In this document: positions 1-10,435 of the stretch, in pieces
How positions within the stretch are numbered: the first letter of the stretch is position 1
How the letters are laid out: each line of letters starts with the position of its first letter
NCBI RefSeq assembly: GCF_026991475.1
Contig: NZ_JALXBK010000047.1
Span: forward strand, 97,443 to 161,442
Direction of reading: 5' to 3'
DNA length: 64,000 nucleotides
From: Sulfurimonas sp.
GTDB lineage: Bacteria; Campylobacterota; Campylobacteria; Campylobacterales; Sulfurimonadaceae
The notes under the pieces: generated by a model
Database searches by the model: none
What the model saw: only the letters and a program-made list of their open reading frames with translations
What the model was told of the DNA's origin: nothing
Translations under genes and position numbers: made by a program

Positions 1-4
1 CACC

Positions 5-811
5 CTATCTTTGTGGATCATCAATTACTTTTGATGACTCTTTATCTAATTTTGTAACCATAAATACGCCACCCTCTTCTTGATAAGATTCAACATGAGG
101 CTCTTCATTACCTGTAATCTCAGTACCTTTTGGAACTTCAAATCCAAGACGAGAAAAACGCTCAGAATCATATCTATCAACACGAGCAGTATCACGAAGT
201 TCAGGCCCAATAATATCGCGAGCCTCTTTTCCATAAATTTTATCTACTTCATACCATGCAGCAAACTCATCACCCTCAAGAGGATATGTTTTAAGAAGTG
301 GATGTCCCTGCCAGTCGTATGGCATCAAAATACGCTTCATAAATGGATGGTTATTTGCTTCAATTCCAAACATATCAAACATTTCACGCTCAGCCCAATC
401 TGCACTTCTAAAGAGTTTTTCTACAGAGTCAACAGCTTGACCATTCTCAATAAAATACTTCACACGAATACGCTTGCGCTTAGTCATAGAAAGCATTTGG
501 TAAAAGATTTCAAAAGTGTTATCTTTTGCAAGCCAATCAATAGCGCTCATCTCTGAGAGTTGTGTATATGCTAATTCATCTCTCATAAGTTCTAAAACAC
601 CATATATATCGTGAGCATTGATGTACACAACCATTTGCTCTACTTGAATATATGCATCTTTTACTTCAAACTTTGCTTTAATAGCCTCTAAATCAGCTGC
701 AAAAACAGCATCTGTATCTACCGCAGATTTTGGCACTTGTGGTGCAACATAAAATCTGTCAGTATAGTAAGCTTTTGCTTGTACATTGTCTTTAGGTTTA
801 TACGCTCTCAT
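5..811 (-). CDS. nuoC: NADH-quinone oxidoreductase subunit C
   Basis: ORF with NuoC-like motifs (DMFGIEANNHPFMKRILMPYDWQGHPLLKTYPLEGDEF); next to nuoB and nuoA. Confidence 0.95.
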   Translation of the reverse strand: MRAYKPKDNVQAKAYYTDRFYVAPQVPKSAVDTDAVFAADLEAIKAKFEVKDAYIQVEQMVVYINAHDIYGVLELMRDELAYTQLSEMSAIDWLAKDNTFEIFYQMLSMTKRKRIRVKYFIENGQAVDSVEKLFRSADWAEREMFDMFGIEANNHPFMKRILMPYDWQGHPLLKTYPLEGDEFAAWYEVDKIYGKEARDIIGPELRDTARVDRYDSERFSRLGFEVPKGTEITGNEEPHVESYQEEGGVFMVTKLDKESSKVIDDPQR

Positions 812-812
812 A

Positions 813-1322
813 TTACATTAACCTTTTAGCTTTTTGTGCATTGCCTGCTTTGTTAGCACGAATCTTTTTTTGTAACAACATTACACCATACTGAAGTGTT
901 TCAGGACGAGGTGCACAACCAGGAAGATACAAATCAACAGGAATAATTCTATCAACACCTTGAACAGTTGCATAAGTGTTGAACATACCACCAGTATTAG
1001 CACATGAACCCATACTTATTACCCATCTTGGCTCTGTCATTTGGTCATACAAACGTTTAATAAACTCAGAGTGTTTTTTTGTAAGCGTTCCCGCAACAAT
1101 CATTACATCTGATTGACGAGGAGAAGCTCTAAAAATAGTACCAAAACGGTCAAAGTCATATCTTGATGCACCCGCTGCCATCATCTCAATACCACAACAA
1201 GCAAGACCATAAGTCATAGCCCAAAGGGAGTTTGAACGCCCCCAGTTTACAATTTTATCAACACTTGTAAGTGCTATTGGTAAACCGGCATCTTGTGTAT
1301 AATTTACTTTATGTTGTGCCAT
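813..1322 (-). CDS. nuoB: NADH-quinone oxidoreductase subunit B
   Basis: [12 protein letters not shown] and [10 protein letters not shown] motifs; ATG at 1322 (MAQHK) preferred over the ORF-track start at 1343. Confidence 0.95.
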   Translation of the reverse strand: MAQHKVNYTQDAGLPIALTSVDKIVNWGRSNSLWAMTYGLACCGIEMMAAGASRYDFDRFGTIFRASPRQSDVMIVAGTLTKKHSEFIKRLYDQMTEPRWVISMGSCANTGGMFNTYATVQGVDRIIPVDLYLPGCAPRPETLQYGVMLLQKKIRANKAGNAQKAKRLM

Positions 1323-1693
1323 TCTAATGCTCCTTTTTTCCATGCATATACAAAACCAATTGCTAAGAGAACTATGAAAGTTACCATCTCAACAAAACCA
1401 AACCAGCCAAGAACTTTAAAGTCTACTGCCCATGGGAACATAAATACGATTTCAACATCAAATAGCAAAAATAGCAGTGCAAACAGATAAAACTGTGGTG
1501 ACACTCTATTTGGCTGTTTTGTGATTTCTGGTCCACATTCATAAACTGAAAGTTTAATCTTTTCACTATCTTTGCGTGCAAGCGCACGACTCGCTAGTCT
1601 AGCCACTACAGTCGTTGTAATGAATGCACCAAATGTTATAACAAACAGTACAAAGACCCCAAAATACGGATTTGCAGTGTTAATATGCTCCAT
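1304..1693 (-). CDS. nuoA: NADH-quinone oxidoreductase subunit A
   Basis: Three-TM protein with YECGPE motif; upstream of nuoB. Confidence 0.95.
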   Translation of the reverse strand: MEHINTANPYFGVFVLFVITFGAFITTTVVARLASRALARKDSEKIKLSVYECGPEITKQPNRVSPQFYLFALLFLLFDVEIVFMFPWAVDFKVLGWFGFVEMVTFIVLLAIGFVYAWKKGALEWHNIK

Positions 1694-1856
1694 ATAAACC
1701 TACCTTTTTAAATTAAAAGTTGTATTTCTAACCCATACTTCATTAGAAAAAACAGTTCATTTACTATATCTAAAAGAGTATTAAAAAAAGTTGTGATGGA
1801 AGGAAAAAGGGGAAATGATGTCACTTAATGCAACATCATTAAGGTAAAATATTTGT

Positions 1857-3593
1857 TTATTTATTCAAAAAGCCCATAGACTTTTCACTATCAAAATTTG
1901 CATCTCTCTCTTTTCTAATTTCATCTATAAAATCTTTTAGCATAAACAGAGGTTTTTCTTTTACAGCAACTTTGTAGGCTGTGTTTTTTATGATGAGATT
2001 TATTTGCCCACCTGTGAGAGAATACTCTGCAAGTTTTTCTACATCAAAATTCTCTTCATAAGGAGCATCTTTTGGAAGCATTTTTTCCCAAAGTTCTAAT
2101 CTCTGCTCTTTATTTGGTTTTTTAAACTCTATTTTATAGTTAAATCTTCTTGAAAATGCTTTATCTATATTTTCAAGTAAATTGGTTGTTGCGATAAGCA
2201 TTCCCTTAAAGTTTTCAATTTGCTCTAAAAAAATATTTTGCATTTGGTTATGCATCTGATCAGAACCAGTGATATTCCCACTACTTCTTGCACCTAAAAA
2301 CTGGTCTGCCTCATTAAGTAGTAAAATTGGTTCTGTCTTAGTTTTAGCACTCAAATCATAAAAAGTATCGAAAATCTTACGCACATTTTTTTCACTCTCT
2401 CCCACATACATTGAAAGAATTTTAGAACAGTCAAACGCAAGAACCTGTCGTTTAAGTGATTTTGCAAGGGAGTATGCTGTCATTGTTTTTCCCGTTCCAG
2501 CTGCACCATAAAAGATTATACGCGCATCAATACCGCTCTTTTTATCTTTTATGCCCCACTTTACAAGACGAGAAACAACATCTTTATCTACCTGTTTCAT
2601 CAAGTTTTCAAGTGTCTCTTTTGTACTCTCATTAAGAACAACATCATCCAAAGAGGTATAGCTGTCTATAAGTTCAAATATATCTTGTTCAGCTACTAAA
2701 GCACCAAGTTTCAAACGTGTTACTTTTTTTGTTTTTTGAGGATGAATAATACTTTGAAGCACATCATCTACAATGTAAAAAGAACGACTTATGCCACCAA
2801 ATGGATTGAGCATCTCCTCATAATCAATAATACCGCTACTCAAAAGGTTCGAGCCTTCTTCTAAAAGAGAGCGATTTTTTATACGTTCATAATCATCTAA
2901 AGAGATTAAATCAATAAGCGTATTCATCTCGCGCAAAGATGAGTCAGTAGAGCCATACTCTTCACGCAATAGTGCAATGAAAATTACCTGCTCGTAGTTA
3001 CTCATCTTCTTTTGTTTAAAAAATTTATCGAGTCCCAAATTTTCGGAGGTCTGTTTAACTCTCTCCTCTATGCGTTTTTCGAGATGTTGGAGTTTGTTTT
3101 GTAGTCTGTCTATACCCAAAGAGTGTTCATGCACATTTTGACGGATGACGCTCATTTTTTGATAAAGCTCAATTCTAAAAAACTGGTCTTGGAGGTATTC
3201 AAGATGATCTGCATAGGGCTTAATGTCTGGTAAATCCAAATCAAGAGTACCATCTTGCAGTAGTTTTAAAAACGAAGGGGTAAGTCCTACCGCACTGTTT
3301 AAAAGTTCTAAGGGAGTCACCTCTGAAATTTTCACAGGAGTAAAACTCTGCTGGTGCAACCAACCAAGTTCTAGTAAATTTTTTACCTCTTTTAGATGTT
3401 GTAAATGCTCATAATTCTCACTTTTATACAAATCTTGTAACAGCTCAAGGACAAGCATATCATCTTGCCCTTTCATATATTTAGCTGCAATATGGCGCAA
3501 CATTTTTGCCTCATCTTTATTACATTTAAGATGTATAAAGATATCCGATTTTTCTATCTCTTTTGTTTTTAAAAAATTAACTAAAGTCTTCAA
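1857..3593 (-). CDS. AAA-family ATPase with long N-terminal region
   Basis: Walker A GAAGTGKT, Walker B-like ILLLNEAD, ATTNLLENIDKAFSRRF. Confidence 0.85.
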   Translation of the reverse strand: MKTLVNFLKTKEIEKSDIFIHLKCNKDEAKMLRHIAAKYMKGQDDMLVLELLQDLYKSENYEHLQHLKEVKNLLELGWLHQQSFTPVKISEVTPLELLNSAVGLTPSFLKLLQDGTLDLDLPDIKPYADHLEYLQDQFFRIELYQKMSVIRQNVHEHSLGIDRLQNKLQHLEKRIEERVKQTSENLGLDKFFKQKKMSNYEQVIFIALLREEYGSTDSSLREMNTLIDLISLDDYERIKNRSLLEEGSNLLSSGIIDYEEMLNPFGGISRSFYIVDDVLQSIIHPQKTKKVTRLKLGALVAEQDIFELIDSYTSLDDVVLNESTKETLENLMKQVDKDVVSRLVKWGIKDKKSGIDARIIFYGAAGTGKTMTAYSLAKSLKRQVLAFDCSKILSMYVGESEKNVRKIFDTFYDLSAKTKTEPILLLNEADQFLGARSSGNITGSDQMHNQMQNIFLEQIENFKGMLIATTNLLENIDKAFSRRFNYKIEFKKPNKEQRLELWEKMLPKDAPYEENFDVEKLAEYSLTGGQINLIIKNTAYKVAVKEKPLFMLKDFIDEIRKERDANFDSEKSMGFLNK

Positions 3594-3601
3594 CTGTTTC
3601 C

Positions 3602-4801
3602 TTAAAATTTATATCCAAGTCCTGCAGACATAATCAATACATTTGAGTTTGAGAACTCACCATTTACATCACTGTTTGTAACTTTTCTTTTATCTCTCAT
3701 AGAGTAAAGTGCTGAAAAACCTACATTGAGATTTTTTGAGTATTGGTAACGCACCCCGCCAGAGACTGAAACCGAATCTGAATCAGGTAGTTCAAAACCT
3801 AGACTCTTGTTAGGTATCGGAGATTCATCTTTTACAGCACCTGCCATAAGAGTGTACCTCTTCATTTGCTGTGTTATACCCAAACGATAAACATTTGTAT
3901 CTTTCCAGTCTTTTGCAATTGGGTCATCAAAATAAGGCTTCAAAATAGTCGGACTATTACTTACATAATTAAAATCAAGATTTTTATATGCGGACCAGTT
4001 TACTCTTTCATAGACAAATTCAACTGTTGTTTGTGTTGGAAATGTATACGCTACTGCTGCATCTATAGTCGCTGGGAGAGGCACAGTTACACTTGAACCA
4101 CCATCATAGACTTTCGCATTACCAATATATAATTTTGCATTTCCCTCAACTGTTAAATCCACGTTCGATCTATATGTTAAACCTATTTCTAAGGCTTTTG
4201 TTGGTTTATATGCAAGTGCCAAATTGTAGCCCATATCAATGCTGTCTCCTGTCATATCACGAGAAATAGCAGCTGAACTTTTAACTATACCAGTAGTGCT
4301 AACAACTCGAAAACCAACTGCAACACCAAGCTTATCATTTATTTTAAACGCAGCACTTGGATTTATCTCTATTACTTTTAGCGTAAATTCTTTAGCTTTC
4401 TCAACAGCAGGAGAATCATTCCATCTTTTGGATAGTCCACCTGGGACTACAATGCTTAAACCTACACGAGCATTATTTCCAAGTTTTTTTGAAACATAAT
4501 GCAATGAGGGCAAAATAAAAGTCTCTTTTTTTGCACTTATATCCGTTGTACCATCATTAGATTTATACCTTACTGGATCAAGCCCAATATAAATCAAGTC
4601 TGCTTCAATATGTTGTTTATTTTCCATAAATACCATATTTGCAGGATTTGAATAAGCATTCTCTGCACCATGAGAGTGTGCGACATTTGCCGCAGAGAGT
4701 GCTATTGCATTAAGTGATGTTTCTGGTATTTTGTATCCACCTCCATAAAGAGTTCCCGCAGCTACTAAAGAAAGTGTTGTTACTTTAATTATATTTTTCA
4801 T
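3602..4801 (-). CDS. OmpP1/FadL-family outer membrane transport protein
   Basis: Signal peptide followed by GGYKIPETSLNAIALSAANVAHSHGAENAYSNPANMVFM and a beta-barrel pattern ending in F. Confidence 0.85.
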   Translation of the reverse strand: MKNIIKVTTLSLVAAGTLYGGGYKIPETSLNAIALSAANVAHSHGAENAYSNPANMVFMENKQHIEADLIYIGLDPVRYKSNDGTTDISAKKETFILPSLHYVSKKLGNNARVGLSIVVPGGLSKRWNDSPAVEKAKEFTLKVIEINPSAAFKINDKLGVAVGFRVVSTTGIVKSSAAISRDMTGDSIDMGYNLALAYKPTKALEIGLTYRSNVDLTVEGNAKLYIGNAKVYDGGSSVTVPLPATIDAAVAYTFPTQTTVEFVYERVNWSAYKNLDFNYVSNSPTILKPYFDDPIAKDWKDTNVYRLGITQQMKRYTLMAGAVKDESPIPNKSLGFELPDSDSVSVSGGVRYQYSKNLNVGFSALYSMRDKRKVTNSDVNGEFSNSNVLIMSAGLGYKF

Positions 4802-6150
4802 TATATATCTCCATTTCTAATCTCAGCAAACCATTTTACTGCAGTTGCATAAGCTGCGGGCACACAATTTACATGAACAAAAGGATGTGTTGCATCTTTC
4901 TGTTGAGATAATATTCCAGTTGGAATAGGCGTAAGAGTTACATCTGCACCGTTGGCTTTAAATTTATTGTATATATCATTAGATTCACTAAAAGGAATAA
5001 TATCATCATCAACACACTGAATAAAGTTCATTTTACTTCTTGGTGTCCAATTATCAAGATTGTTTTCAGCAAACTTTTGTCTCATAATATTATTTTGATT
5101 ATTTTGATAATCAGAAATGAAGCTGTCTTTAAAAAGTTCATTTGTTGCATGGGTATAAAATCCATAATCTCCATTAGCAGGGTCTGCTAAGCCAAGTATA
5201 GTATGAATAGGTACTGTATCGTACTGTCCACTAAACGCTAATTGAAACTGAGCTAAAGATGGAATTGCAATATCACTTAGATTAACATCATTATAGTAAT
5301 GAGTATAAGAATAAGCTAAATCAGCCAAAAACGCAGGATACGCCATTGCTTGTGTTGCATTTAAATCAACATCAGCCAATGCTTCAACATTATATGGACC
5401 AGCCATAGGAGCAACACCCATTAAATTAACTTTATCTGAGAAGTTCTTTTCAACATCCTCAGCCATAGCAAGAGCATTATATCCACCCTCAGAGTAACCA
5501 GAAATATAGAGTTGATAATTCAATACTACATTTGTATTTTTCATATATGTCATACTAGCTTTTAGCATATCTACTGCTTCTCTTGCTGCCGCTTTTTTCA
5601 ATATATATGGATGTACCGTTGTATTTGAATCACCAAAACCAATATAATCTGGATAAATTGCTGCAAATCCAGCATACCCTGTCATTAAAACTGCTTGAGT
5701 ATAATCGGGTAAGCCATTTGAAACTTCTGTATTACTTGGAGCTTCAGAATCTGCAAAAATCGTTCCATGATTATTACAAAGCATTGAAACAGAAAACGGT
5801 TGTTTTCCTTGTGAAAGACGATACTGTTGGTACTGAGCTGTAGCAGTTGGAATAACTAACAGACCTGAAGCAACTGCTGGTTTATCATCTTGACCAACTG
5901 TTTTATAACTAATTTTGATTGCTTTATATCCAAAAGCATTTAGTGCATTTGGATCTATTTTATCATGAATTACTTGCAACATTGTTGAGGCATTAATATC
6001 ATCAATGACTGTTGCTTTTACTAGATTATTAAGATCCCCACTAACACTGTCTGTTCCATCATTCCCACTAACCCCACATGCACTCATAAAGCCTATAAGT
6101 GATAAAGAGACAGCATATACCGCACTTTTTTTTAGATACATTTTTAACAA
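4801..6150 (-). CDS. Secreted alpha/beta hydrolase (lipase-like lipoprotein)
   Basis: Lipobox-like FMSACG; nucleophile elbow GYSEGG; overlaps the FadL-like gene by 1 bp. Confidence 0.75.
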   Translation of the reverse strand: MLKMYLKKSAVYAVSLSLIGFMSACGVSGNDGTDSVSGDLNNLVKATVIDDINASTMLQVIHDKIDPNALNAFGYKAIKISYKTVGQDDKPAVASGLLVIPTATAQYQQYRLSQGKQPFSVSMLCNNHGTIFADSEAPSNTEVSNGLPDYTQAVLMTGYAGFAAIYPDYIGFGDSNTTVHPYILKKAAAREAVDMLKASMTYMKNTNVVLNYQLYISGYSEGGYNALAMAEDVEKNFSDKVNLMGVAPMAGPYNVEALADVDLNATQAMAYPAFLADLAYSYTHYYNDVNLSDIAIPSLAQFQLAFSGQYDTVPIHTILGLADPANGDYGFYTHATNELFKDSFISDYQNNQNNIMRQKFAENNLDNWTPRSKMNFIQCVDDDIIPFSESNDIYNKFKANGADVTLTPIPTGILSQQKDATHPFVHVNCVPAAYATAVKWFAEIRNGDI

Positions 6151-6202
6151 AATTTAACTCCCCTTATAAAAATATACTCATATTGTAACGAAAATTTTTA
6201 TG

Positions 6203-7099
6203 TTACTCCATAAAAGAGTAAAGCATCTCTATCTCTTCTTTCCAAATTGTCTCATCAATCGTCTCTAAAATAAGTGGAATATCATCCATTCGCTCATCAT
6301 TCATAATAAACTTAAACGCATCAATTCCTATTTCACCCTTTCCAAGTGAGTGGTGTCTGTCCACGTGCGAGCCAAGTGGTGGCTTAGAGTCATTAATGTG
6401 CATTCCACTCAAATACTCAAAACCTATAATCTCTCCAAACGCAGCCCATGTTTTGTCATACGCTTCGCGGGTTCTTATATCATACCCTGCTGTAAACATA
6501 TGACAAGTGTCAATGCAGACACCTACACGACTTTTATCTTCTACTTTGTCGATGATATGCGCAATATGCTCAAACTTCCAGCCAAGGTTACTCCCCTGCC
6601 CTGCAGTGTTTTCAATGACTGCTTTAACATTTTTTGTCTTATCAAGTGCAATATTTATAGACTCTGCGATAACATCAAGGCATACATCTTCTATGGGTTG
6701 CATCACATCGGGGTTCTCTTTATCTTTTTTAGCCACTTTTGCCAAGTGACTCCCTGGATGAAAATTAAGTCTGTCAAGCCCCAGCAAATCACAACGCTCT
6801 AGTTCATCTATAAACGCAGCTCTTGATTTTTCCAGCTTTTCAACTTCAGGATGTCCAAGATTTATAAGGTAGCTATCGTGAGGTAACACATGTTTGGGTA
6901 AAATACCACTTGCATCAAGTGCTTTTTTAAACTTATCTATCGTCTCAGCATCAAGCGGCTTTGCCACCCATTGTCTTTGATTTTTTGTAAAAAGGGCAAA
7001 TGCACGTGCTCCAATTTTTTCTGCGTTTAGGGGAGCATTATAAACACCACCACTTGCACTTACATGTGCACCTACAAATTTTTTCATTTTAGTAGCCAT
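6203..7099 (-). CDS. nfo: Endonuclease IV
   Basis: [47 protein letters not shown] motifs. Confidence 0.95.
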   Translation of the reverse strand: MATKMKKFVGAHVSASGGVYNAPLNAEKIGARAFALFTKNQRQWVAKPLDAETIDKFKKALDASGILPKHVLPHDSYLINLGHPEVEKLEKSRAAFIDELERCDLLGLDRLNFHPGSHLAKVAKKDKENPDVMQPIEDVCLDVIAESINIALDKTKNVKAVIENTAGQGSNLGWKFEHIAHIIDKVEDKSRVGVCIDTCHMFTAGYDIRTREAYDKTWAAFGEIIGFEYLSGMHINDSKPPLGSHVDRHHSLGKGEIGIDAFKFIMNDERMDDIPLILETIDETIWKEEIEMLYSFME

Positions 7100-7562
7100 T
7101 TGGTTCCTTTATTTTTATAATAATATGATTTTTTCTATCTTTAAAAAAACTCTCATGAGCATTGACTCTATATTTTATATCGACACTCTTATTTTTTATA
7201 ATTTGCGTAAATCCATCATCCGATTTATGCTGATTTTTTTTATCGTAAATTGCATGACCCAGTATAATATTTTGCAAAATATCATTAGGATAGGAGGCGT
7301 TTAGGTACTCTTTGTTAAAGCTGTGTTTACTCATACAACCATCTTGCACACAAATCATTCTATTGATGTCAATTTTTTGAAAAACATGCCCTGCTTCAAA
7401 AAGCTCAAGCTCAATAGCATCATCTGTATGCCTAACATATCCTATATCTGAAAATTTAATTTTGGGAGATTTTATAGTGACGATTTTTGCTTCACTATAC
7501 TCGTAATTTTTTATGCTGCATCCAGCGAAAAAAATTACGAGAAGAGGGAGTAAGTATTTCAA
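7089..7562 (-). CDS. Putative lipoprotein of unknown function
   Basis: N-terminal [16 protein letters not shown] lipobox. Confidence 0.6.
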   Translation of the reverse strand: MKYLLPLLVIFFAGCSIKNYEYSEAKIVTIKSPKIKFSDIGYVRHTDDAIELELFEAGHVFQKIDINRMICVQDGCMSKHSFNKEYLNASYPNDILQNIILGHAIYDKKNQHKSDDGFTQIIKNKSVDIKYRVNAHESFFKDRKNHIIIKIKEPNGY

Positions 7563-7569
7563 AAGTTAC

Positions 7570-7728
7570 TTATTTTTGTAAAAACTTACCACATTTCTTT
7601 TCAGCTGTACCGCCAAATGTTTTTATTTCAACTGCTGTGCCATTTTTAGCAATCACTTGTCTTTTACACTCATCTTTTGCTATACAATCTGGATTCTCAC
7701 ATCCAATATTTTCTGGTACTTGTGCCAT
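7570..7728 (-). CDS. Small Cys-containing conserved protein of unknown function
   Basis: ATG at 7728 (MAQVPENIGCENPDCIAKDECKRQ...); the longer ORF-track start runs into antisense dinB. Confidence 0.5.
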   Translation of the reverse strand: MAQVPENIGCENPDCIAKDECKRQVIAKNGTAVEIKTFGGTAEKKCGKFLQK

Positions 7729-7825
7729 TTTTTCTATCCTTAGAATTTTTTTTGCAATTATAGTCAAATTTTGGCAATATGCAATAAATTTTATAATTAT
7801 AAAATATCTATTATAAACTTCTGTT

Positions 7826-9097
7826 ATGAAAATACATATTGATATAGACTGTTTTTTTGTCAGTGCCACACGAATTTCACATCCTGAACTTGAACACAAG
7901 CCAGTTGCCATCGGTGGAAGGAGTGATACAAAAATATTTACTAAAGAGGCAAAGAATCAGACAGTAAACTTTGAAAATTCTGGTAGTTTTGTACCCACTT
8001 TTTATAAAACTTATGAAAGTAAAGATGATGATATAGCTGCGTTTAAAGATGCCGACGGTCGTGTTCGCGGCATACTTACAACCTCTAGTTACGAAGCAAG
8101 AGCCTACGGTATAAAAACTGCTATGAGCATACGAGAAGCACTGCAACTCTGCCCTGCACTTATTATAAAAGCACCAAATATGTCACTCTATCAAAAACTC
8201 TCACACCAGTTACATGATTTTTTGGCACTCAAAATTCCACTTATAGAACAAGCCAGCATAGATGAATTTTACGGAGATTTAAGCGGCTGGATAGAAGATG
8301 AAGATATTCCTCACTTTATTGACAATCTACGCCATGAAATAAAAAAAGAGCTCAATCTCCCTGTCTCCATCGGTGCAGCAAAAACTCGATACATTGCAAA
8401 ACTTGCCACCACTTATGCCAAACCATTTGGATGCAAAACCATTTATGAATGGGAGTTTGATGAATTTGTTAACCCTATAAAGGTAGAAGATTTTGCAGGC
8501 ATTGGGCGCAATATGCGAACAAAGCTAAACGCAGTACAAATAAAAACACTCGGTGCACTGCGTTTAAGACGAGGTACACTTGAGTCGTGGGGACCTTATG
8601 CTACAGAACTTTACAAAAGAGTAAATGGTGAAAGTGACGCTCCTATTCAAACGCAGCATAAACGCAAGTCCATAGGTATTTCACGAACATTTGACCCCAT
8701 TTTTGACAGAAATGAGCTAAAACGAAGAGTGCATGTTCTTGCACGACACCTAAGTTTCGCTATTTTTAAACTTGATGTTATTCCTACTGTTTTTCACCTC
8801 AGCATTCATTACGAAATGAATCAAAAATCATATATCAATATATCAAAAGCAGAAATTTTTACTGAAAAGAAGTTTGACATGCTTTGTTTAAAAATGTTTC
8901 ATAAAGCAGATACACAAAAGAGGTTACATATGATTCGCCTGAGCATAAACTGCTCAAGCTTTACGAGAGACTCACATAAAGAACTCTCTCTTATAGGTTT
9001 TGAAGAGGAAAAAAAGATGCAAACTCTAAGCAAGTCTACACAAGAACTACGCCAAAAATATGGCATAGATACTTTGAAATTTGCTAGTGAACTCTAA
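7826..9097 (+). CDS. dinB: Y-family DNA polymerase IV
   Basis: MKIHIDIDCFFVSA, SSYEARAYGIKTAM, SIDEFYGDLSG, SIGAAKTRYIAKLAT. Confidence 0.9.
   Translation: MKIHIDIDCFFVSATRISHPELEHKPVAIGGRSDTKIFTKEAKNQTVNFENSGSFVPTFYKTYESKDDDIAAFKDADGRVRGILTTSSYEARAYGIKTAMSIREALQLCPALIIKAPNMSLYQKLSHQLHDFLALKIPLIEQASIDEFYGDLSGWIEDEDIPHFIDNLRHEIKKELNLPVSIGAAKTRYIAKLATTYAKPFGCKTIYEWEFDEFVNPIKVEDFAGIGRNMRTKLNAVQIKTLGALRLRRGTLESWGPYATELYKRVNGESDAPIQTQHKRKSIGISRTFDPIFDRNELKRRVHVLARHLSFAIFKLDVIPTVFHLSIHYEMNQKSYINISKAEIFTEKKFDMLCLKMFHKADTQKRLHMIRLSINCSSFTRDSHKELSLIGFEEEKKMQTLSKSTQELRQKYGIDTLKFASEL
8526..8566. repeat. 10-bp perfect inverted pair of the iterated motif inside dinB
   Basis: TAAACGCAGT (8526-8535) and ACTGCGTTTA (8557-8566). 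Confidence 0.9.
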
Positions 9098-10425
9098 AAT
9101 TTAATAGTTCCCTGAATAGAAAGAAGATTTCCCATATGGTCAAGCACTTTTGCTACTTTTGGATTAGTGCTTCTAGGAGCAGTTAAATCTCTAAATGCAT
9201 AGTTCACATCAATTCTATTAGGACCTTTAAAGTGATAAGACATACCAACCGTGGTTGTTTTGAAATCTCGCTCACCCTCTTTTGAATTTGTCAAACGATT
9301 AAGATAATCATAACGAGCTAAGAGTTCCACTTTTTTAGGTAGTACATAATACTGTGCACTTACAAAGCCACCATCAGCTTCATTTTTACTCTCTGCAGCA
9401 ATTTGATACTGCCAATCATCACTAAACGCAGAAGAATCCGCATCTTTTGCACCATTATAAATCATACCTTTTGCTTTGATATATTCTACATCCACACGAA
9501 GTCCATTATGAAAATAATCAACACCCGCACCATATCTTGTACGATCATAATTCGTATTGTTTAATCTTCTTTTACCATCTTGATACCAAGCATACACTTT
9601 TACAGATTGTGTGTAGTAGCCTTTACCTTTACCAAATAGATACTCACTCGCAAGATAACCATAATATGTCATACTACCTGAAGCATTTTTAGAACTTAGT
9701 CCCGTACCATTACCTGCCATACCTGCAACACTCACAGTAATATTTTTTCTAATATGTGTCGTATTAAAGAGTTCTACACCACGGTCACGATATGCTCCAA
9801 CTGATTGATCTGTATCTCCTTGATAAATGCCAGGAGAGACTTCTGTCGCATTATTCGGGAGAAAACGCTCAAGAAGCAGTTGATTTCCTGCAGTTGAGAA
9901 GTTACGATACTCTGACGCAAAAACAGCACGCATACCCTCTTCACTACCAGGGTACTTAAACTGTCCTGCTCTTACATGCACATAAGGAATACCATTGTAT
10001 GTAATGGATGCATCAGTCAAATAGTTATGTGTAGGATGTCCAGCAGGTTCTGTAACACCATCTTCACCAAACTCTGTCATAAAAAAGTAATCAAGTTGAT
10101 TATTTTTATCAACCATTCCACGAACAGCTAAACGGGCACGATTTATTTCAAAACCAGATTGATGATCTAAACTTGGAGCCAACATAACAAAAGGTGTTTT
10201 ATTCGTCCCTGCCTTATCTAAGATTGTCCCATAATCTTTTTGATACCCAGCTTGAATAAATCCCCAAAAATGTGGCTTATTATTATGATTTGCTACTTTC
10301 TTGCCATCTTTTTTTACAAAAGATGGTTGTGTCCCTGCAATACTGAGCCAATCGGCTGCATTCAATCCCATTGAAAGAACTGATACACTTATGAGTGATA
10401 AAACTATTTTATTTTGAATTTGCAT
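9094..10425 (-). CDS. Outer membrane porin (OprO/OprP-like)
   Basis: Signal peptide; phosphate-selective-porin-like features (FEINRARLAVRGMVDKNNQLDYFFMTEFG, VRAGQFKYPGSEE). Confidence 0.75.
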   Translation of the reverse strand: MQIQNKIVLSLISVSVLSMGLNAADWLSIAGTQPSFVKKDGKKVANHNNKPHFWGFIQAGYQKDYGTILDKAGTNKTPFVMLAPSLDHQSGFEINRARLAVRGMVDKNNQLDYFFMTEFGEDGVTEPAGHPTHNYLTDASITYNGIPYVHVRAGQFKYPGSEEGMRAVFASEYRNFSTAGNQLLLERFLPNNATEVSPGIYQGDTDQSVGAYRDRGVELFNTTHIRKNITVSVAGMAGNGTGLSSKNASGSMTYYGYLASEYLFGKGKGYYTQSVKVYAWYQDGKRRLNNTNYDRTRYGAGVDYFHNGLRVDVEYIKAKGMIYNGAKDADSSAFSDDWQYQIAAESKNEADGGFVSAQYYVLPKKVELLARYDYLNRLTNSKEGERDFKTTTVGMSYHFKGPNRIDVNYAFRDLTAPRSTNPKVAKVLDHMGNLLSIQGTIKF

Positions 10426-10435
10426 TGTATTTCCC

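Noticed and set aside
80-556. 158-aa plus-strand ORF antisense to nuoC, and many similar antisense ORFs in the track
   Set aside because: They are shadows of strongly recognisable genes on the other strand, with low-complexity or unlikely compositions and no clear RBS.
7729-7911. N-terminal extension of the 7570-7911 ORF
   Set aside because: It overlaps dinB antisense and lacks support; the MAQVPENIG start at 7728 fits a short Cys-containing protein.
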